Positions 58,201 through 64,000 of a stretch of 64,000 bases of DNA are shown in pieces. Positions within the stretch are counted from its first letter, which is position 1. Each line of letters starts with the position of its first letter. Under the pieces are notes generated by a model that saw only the letters and a list, made by a program, of their open reading frames with translations, did no database searches and was not told the origin of the DNA. Origin of the DNA: Moniliella sp. 'wahieum' (taxonomy: Eukaryota > Basidiomycota > Moniliellomycetes > Moniliellales > Moniliellaceae); assembly GCA_003971905.1 (NCBI GenBank), contig RSEE01000036.1, positions 580,417 through 644,416 on the forward strand, in the 5' to 3' direction. The position numbers were made by a program, and so were the translations under genes.

Positions 58201-61200
58201 TATTCCAGATCTGTTTCGTGCAGCCTCTAGTCCTGACCGAGGTCTAGAGGCTCTGGTAGTTTCATTCCGGTCGGACCAATATTGACGGACCGAGGTGGAG
58301 TTGAACCTGGGGTACGACCTGATACTTACAAGGGCATGCCCACCCCACCCATTCAGGGTTGAGACAACTTTTGACTGGCAGACCGGGGGAGTGAGTTTTT
58401 TTGAATAGCCCCAGGCCGTAGCTTTCCAACGATCCCACTCTCACTCCGATCTGACGCCTGGTCTTGCGTCGCGTGGGCACCCTAGCGTAGCCCTACCGAT
58501 AGTACCCAGGGTGGATGTGACCATGCCAACTTGGGGTCTCATCCGTTCCAGCCCCCACTTCCCACAGCAGTAGTCCCAGTCCAGGAGATGACCTGGGGCT
58601 ATTCAGATCCAGGATCACCTTGTAGAATCTAGTACCTGTCATAGGAGGGACGTGGGTGACAGGCATCACCGGTCACCGTACATCGTTGAGTGAACATCAC
58701 CCTTCAACCCCGACCCCTGGACTGAATCGAAGTACCTTGGTGTGTAGAGCTGGGTCAGGAGAAGCGATAGCACCGGTCCGGATCTCGATCCGACCAATAC
58801 TGACCGAGTACCATCCGTGGAAAGTCTGACCGGTGACATCACCCTCTACTCGACCTGCAGGGCTCAAACCTCGACCTATTCCAGATCTGTTTCGTGCAGC
58901 CTCTAGTCCTGACCGAGGTCTAGAGGCTCTGGTAGTTTCATTCCGGTCGGACCAATATTGACGGACCGAGGTGGAGTTGAACCTGGGGTACGACCTGATA
59001 CTTACAAGGGCATGCCCACCCCACCCATTCAGGGTTGAGACAACTTTTGACTGGCAGACCGGGGGAGTGAGTTTTTTTGAATAGCCCCAGGCCGTAGCTT
59101 TCCAACGATCCCACTCTCACTCCGATCTGACGCCTGGTCTTGCGTCGCGTGGGCACCCTAGCGTAGCCCTACCGATAGTACCCAGGGTGGATGTGACCAT
59201 GCCAACTTGGGGTCTCATCCGTTCCAGCCCCCACTTCCCACAGCAGTAGTCCCAGTCCAGGAGATGACCTGGGGCTATTCAGATCCAGGATCACCTTGTA
59301 GAATCTAGTACCTGTCATAGGAGGGACGTGGGTGACAGGCATCACCGGTCACCGTACATCGTTGAGTGAACATCACCCTTCAACCCCGACCCCTGGACTG
59401 AATCGAAGTACCTTGGTGTGTAGAGCTGGGTCAGGAGAAGCGATAGCACCGGTCCGGATCTCGATCCGACCAATACTGACCGAGTACCATCCGTGGAAAG
59501 TCTGACCGGTGACATCACCCTCTCGACCTGCAGGGCTCAAACCTCGACCTATTCCAGATCTGTTTCGTGCAGCCTCTAGTCCTGACCGAGGTCTAGAGGC
59601 TCTGGTAGTTTCATTCCGGTCGGACCAATATTGACGGACCGAGGTGGAGTTGAACCTGGGGTACGACCTGATACTTACAAGGGCATGCCCACCCCACCCA
59701 TTCAGGGTTGAGACAACTTTTGACTGGCAGACCGGGGGAGTGAGTTTTTTTGAATAGCCCCAGGCCGTAGCTTTCCAACGATCCCACTCTCACTCCGATC
59801 TGACGCCTGGTCTTGCGTCGCGTGGGCACCCTAGCGTAGCCCTACCGATAGTACCCAGGGTGGATGTGACCATGCCAACTTGGGGTCTCATCCGTTCCAG
59901 CCCCCACTTCCCACAGCAGTAGTCCCAGTCCAAGATGACCTGGGGCTATTCAGATCCAGGATCACCTTGTAGAATCTAGTACCTGTCATAGGAGGGACGT
60001 GGGTGACAGGCATCACCGGTCACCGTACATCGTTGAGTGAACATCACCCTTCAACCCCGACCCCTGGACTGAATCGAAGTACCTTGGTGTGTAGAGCTGG
60101 GTCAGGAGAAGCGATAGCACCGGTCCGGATCTCGATCCGACCAATACTGACCGAGTACCATCCGTGGAAAGTCTGACCGGTGACATCACCCTCTACTCGA
60201 CCTGCAGGGCTCAAACCTCGACCTATTCCAGATCTGTTTCGTGCAGCCTCTAGTCCTGACCGAGGTCTAGAGGCTCTGGTAGTTTCATTCCGGTCGGACC
60301 AATATTGACGGACCGAGGTGGAGTTGAACCTGGGGTACGACCTGATACTTACAAGGGCATGCCCACCCCACCCATTCAGGGTTGAGACAACTTTTGACTG
60401 GCAGACCGGGGGAGTGAGTTTTTTTGAATAGCCCCAGGCCGTAGCTTTCCAACGATCCCACTCTCACTCCGATCTGACGCCTGGTCTTGCGTCGCGTGGG
60501 CACCCTAGCGTAGCCCTACCGATAGTACCCAGGGTGGATGTGACCATGCCAACTTGGGGTCTCATCCGTTCCAGCCCCCACTTCCCACAGCAGTAGTCCC
60601 AGTCCAGGAGATGACCTGGGGCTATTCAGATCCAGGATCACCTTGTAGAATCTAGTACCTGTCATAGGAGGGACGTGGGTGACAGGCATCACCGGTCACC
60701 GTACATCGTTGAGTGAACATCACCCTTCAACCCCGACCCCTGGACTGAATCGAAGTACCTTGGTGTGTGAGCTGGGTCAGGAGAAGCGATAGCACCGGTC
60801 CGGATCTCGATCCGACCAATACTGACCGAGTACCATCCGTGGAAAGTCTGACCGGTGACATCACCCTCTACTCGACCTGCAGGGCTCAAACCTCGACCTA
60901 TTCCAGATCTGTTTCGTGCAGCCTCTAGTCCTGACCGAGGTCTAGAGGCTCTGGTAGTTTCATTCCGGTCGGACCAATATTGACGGACCGAGGTGGAGTT
61001 GAACCTGGGGTACGACCTGATACTTACAAGGGCATGCCCACCCCACCCATTCAGGGTTGAGACAACTTTTGACTGGCAGACCGGGGGAGTGAGTTTTTTT
61101 GAATAGCCCCAGGCCGTAGCTTTCCAACGATCCCACTCTCACTCCGATCTGACGCCTGGTCTTGCGTCGCGTGGGCACCCTAGCGTAGCCCTACCGATAG

Positions 61201-64000
61201 TACCCAGGTGGATGTGACCATGCCAACTTGGGTCTCATCCGTTCCAGCCCCCACTTCCCACAGCAGTAGTCCCAGTCCAGGAGATGACCTGGGGCTATTC
61301 AGATCCAGGATCACCTTGTAGAATCTAGTACCTGTCATAGGAGGGACGTGGGTGACAGGCATCACCGGTCACCGTACATCGTTGAGTGAACATCACCCTT
61401 CCCCCGACCCCTGGACTGAATCGAAGTACCTTGGTGTGTAGAGCTGGGTCAGGAGAAGCGATAGCACCGGTCCGGATCTCGATCCGACCAATACTGACCG
61501 AGTACCATCCGTGGAAAGTCTGACCGGTGACATCACCTCACTCTACGACCTGCAGGCTCAAACCTCGACCTATTCCAGATCTGTTTCGTGCAGCCTCTAG
61601 TCCTGACCGAGGTCTAGAGGCTCTGGTAGTTTCATTCCGGTCGGACCAATATTGACGGACCGAGGTGGAGTTGAACCTGGGGTACGACCTGATACTTACA
61701 AGGGCATGCCCACCCCACCCATTCAGGGTTGAGACAACTTTGACTGGCAGACCGGGGGAGTGAGTTTTTTTGAATAGCCCCAGGCCGTAGCTTTCCAACG
61801 ATCCCACTCTCACTCCGATCTGACGCCTGGTCTTGCGTCGCGTGGGCACCCTAGCGTAGCCCTACCGATAGTACCCAGGGTGGATGTGACCATGCCAACT
61901 TGGGGTCTCATCCGTTCCAGCCCCCACTTCCCACAGCAGTAGTCCCAGTCCAGGAGATGACCTGGGGCTATTCAGATCCAGGATCACCTTGTAGAATCTA
62001 GTACCTGTCATAGGAGGGACGTGGGTGACAGGCATCACCGGTCACCGTACATCGTTGAGTGAACATCACCCTTCAACCCACCCCGACCCCTGGACTGAAT
62101 CGAAGTACCTTGGTGTGTAGAGCTGGGTCAGGAGAAGCGATAGCACCGGTCCGGATCTCGATCCGACCAATACTGACCGATACCATCCGTGGAAAGTCTG
62201 ACCGGTGACATCACCCTCTACTCGACCTGCAGGGCTCAAACCTCGACCTATTCCAGATCTGTTTCGTGCAGCCTCTAGTCCTGACCGAGGTCTAGAGGCT
62301 CTGGTAGTTTCATTCCGGTCGGACCAATATTGACGGACCGAGGTGGAGTTGAACCTGGGGTACGACCTGATACTTACAAGGGCATGCCCACCCCACCCAT
62401 TCAGGGTTGAGACAACTTTTGACTGGCAGACCGGGGGAGTGAGTTTTTTTGAATAGCCCCAGGCCGTAGCTTTCCAACGATCCCACTCTCACTCCGATCT
62501 GACGCCTGGTCTTGCGTCGCGTGGGCACCCTAGCGTAGCCCTACCGATAGTACCCAGGGTGGATGTGACCATGCCAACTTGGGGTCTCATCCGTTCCAGC
62601 CCCCACTTCCCACAGCAGTAGTCCCAGTCCAGGAGATGACCTGGGGCTATTCAGATCCAGGATCACCTTGTAGAATCTAGTACCTGTCATAGGAGGGACG
62701 TGGGTGACAGGCATCACCGGTCACCGTACATCGTTGAGTGAACATCACCCTTCAACCCCGACCCCTGGACTGAATCGAAGTACCTTGGTGTGTAGAGCTG
62801 GGTCAGGAGAAGCGATAGCACCGGTCCGGATCTCGATCCGACCAATACTGACCGAGTACCATCCGTGGAAAGTCTGACCGGTGACATCACCCTCTACTCG
62901 ACCTGCAGGGCTCAAACCTCGACCTATTCCAGATCTGTTTCGTGCAGCCTCTAGTCCTGACCGAGGTCTAGAGGCTCTGGTAGTTTCATTCCGGTCGGAC
63001 CAATATTGACGGACCGAGGTGGAGTTGAACCTGGGGTACGACCTGATACTTACAAGGGCATGCCCACCCCACCCATTCAGGGTTGAGACAACTTTTGACT
63101 GGCAGACCGGGGGAGTGAGTTTTTTTGAATAGCCCCAGGCCGTAGCTTTCCAACGATCCCACTCTCACTCCGATCTGACGCCTGGTCTTGCGTCGCGTGG
63201 GCACCCTAGCGTAGCCCTACCGATAGTAACCCAGGGTGGATGTGACCATGCCAACTTGGGGTCTCATCCGTTCCAGCCCCCACTTCCCACAGCATAGTCC
63301 CAGTCCAGGAGATGACCTGGGGCTATTCAGATCCAGGATCACCTTGTAGAATCTAGTACCTGTCATAGGAGGGACGTGGGTGACAGGCATCACCGGTCAC
63401 CGTACATCGTTGAGTGAACATCACACCTTCAACCACACCCCCCGACCCCTGGACTGAATCGAAGTACCTTTGTGTAGAGCTGGGTCAGGAGAAGCGATAG
63501 CCACCGGCCGGATCTCGATCCGACAATACTGACCGAGTACCATCCGTGGAAAGTCTGACCGGTGACATCACCCTCTACTCGACCTGCAGGGCTCAAACCT
63601 CGACCTATTCCAGATCTGTTTCGTTGCAGCCTCTAGTCCTGACCGAGGTCTAGAGGCTCTGGTAGTTTCATTCCGGTCGGACCATAATTGACGGACCGAG
63701 GTGGAGTTGAACCTGGGGTACGACCTGATACAAGGGCATGCCACCCCACCCATTCAGGGTTGAGACAACTTTTGACTGGCAGACCGGGGGAGTGAGTTTT
63801 TTGAAGCCCCCGGCCGTAGCTTTCCAACGATCCCACTCTCACTCCGATCTGACGCCTGGTCTTGCGTCGCGTGGCACCCTAGCGTAGCCCTACCGATAGT
63901 ACCCAGGGTGGATGTGACCATGCAACTTGGGGTCTCATCCGTTCCAGCCCCCACTTCCCACAGCAGTAGTCCCAGTCCAGGAGATGACCTGGGGCTATTC
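46221..64000. repeat. Tandem satellite, unit ~676 bp, 26 complete copies plus partial
   Basis: The anchor ACTTACAAGGGCATGCC (or its position) recurs at about 46221, 46892, 47564, 48237, 48904, 49579, 50247, 50929, 51592, 52266, 52939, 53611, 54286, 54955, 55624, 56297, 56973, 57648, 58325, 59001, 59674, 60347, 61022, 61695, 62373, 63049 and 63727. Clean neighbours are exactly 676 bp apart. The copies are nearly identical; differences are mainly one- to few-base indels, many in short homopolymers. The array begins abruptly at 46221 in mid-unit and continues beyond the right edge. The unit has no known gene, rRNA or tRNA that I can recognise. It contains an internal diverged duplication around CCAATACTGAC / CCAATATTGAC about 158 bp apart, and several hairpins. 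Confidence 0.95.
56195..56223. repeat. Perfect 8-bp inverted repeat in each satellite unit (example)
   Basis: GCCTCTAG, a 13-base spacer, then CTAGAGGC. It recurs in nearly every unit. Other dyads in the unit are CGGATC-TC-GATCCG and GGTGAC...GTCACC. Confidence 0.8.

Noticed and set aside
46221-64000. The many 60-160-codon minus-strand frames in the satellite as genes
   Set aside because: They repeat once per unit, are broken by one-base slips without compensation, and match no family. I treat them as part of the repeat and note the toggling frame only as a finding.
46221-64000. rDNA spacer, 5S rRNA array or telomeric repeat as identity of the satellite
   Set aside because: No 5S, 18S or 28S motif and no TTAGGG-type run was found in the unit. 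Identity stays open.
1-64000. tRNA genes and CRISPR arrays
   Set aside because: No convincing B-box (GGTTCRANNCC) with a matching A-box or cloverleaf was seen, and no short direct repeats with unique spacers. A tRNAscan run would be decisive.

Overview
The window looks like nuclear DNA of a fungus, most likely a basidiomycete (possibly a yeast-like or smut-type lineage; that last step is a guess). The reasons are compact GC-rich genes, short introns of about 50-175 bp with a strongly repeated GTACGT donor and CTGAC/CTAAC-type branch sites, a fungal NTE1 phospholipase, fungal Zn2Cys6 and C2H2 regulators, FG nucleoporin Nup49, and a Ty3/gypsy chromovirus remnant. No telomere repeat, rRNA gene, CRISPR array or convincing tRNA was seen.

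Layout: (a) 1-2,555, minus strand, the 3' part of a disordered protein with a roughly 90-residue internal repeat. (b) 5.1-16 kb: a secreted GH18 chitinase-like gene, a minus-strand gene that looks like the recombination mediator Sfr1/Mei5, NUP49, a succinate-semialdehyde dehydrogenase, the mitochondrial ribosomal protein bL12m, and a second GH18 gene on the minus strand. (c) 16-21.3 kb: NTE1, divergent from the second GH18 gene across a promoter with four CACGTG boxes. (d) 22.3-32.7 kb: a four-finger C2H2 regulator (minus) and a large Zn2Cys6 regulator (plus). (e) 33-41.7 kb: a Bqt4-like nuclear-envelope protein with an APSES-type domain, then TFB4 (TFIIH) and TFA1 (TFIIE alpha) head to head over 181 bp, then CDH1, the APC/C activator. 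(f) 42.7-46.2 kb: a small Tyr/Ser/Gly-rich protein, an unexplained stretch, and a 5'-truncated chromovirus keeping its 3' LTR, integrase tail and chromodomain. (g) 46.2-64 kb: a tandem satellite of about 676 bp, 26 complete units plus a partial one, running off the right edge.

Almost every gene is recognisable only by hopping between reading frames. The breaks are one-base slips, often in short homopolymers, and the same kind of slip separates otherwise identical satellite units. The simplest reading is uncorrected long-read consensus error rather than wholesale pseudogenisation, so gene spans below are given as genomic ranges through the breaks. The genes are not an operon or an obvious cluster; the functional themes that recur are nuclear periphery and transcription (Nup49, Bqt4-like, TFIIH, TFIIE), cell cycle (Cdh1) and possibly recombination (Sfr1-like). 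The most unusual parts are the satellite next to a chromodomain retroelement, the repeat protein at the left edge, and the CACGTG cluster in front of NTE1.
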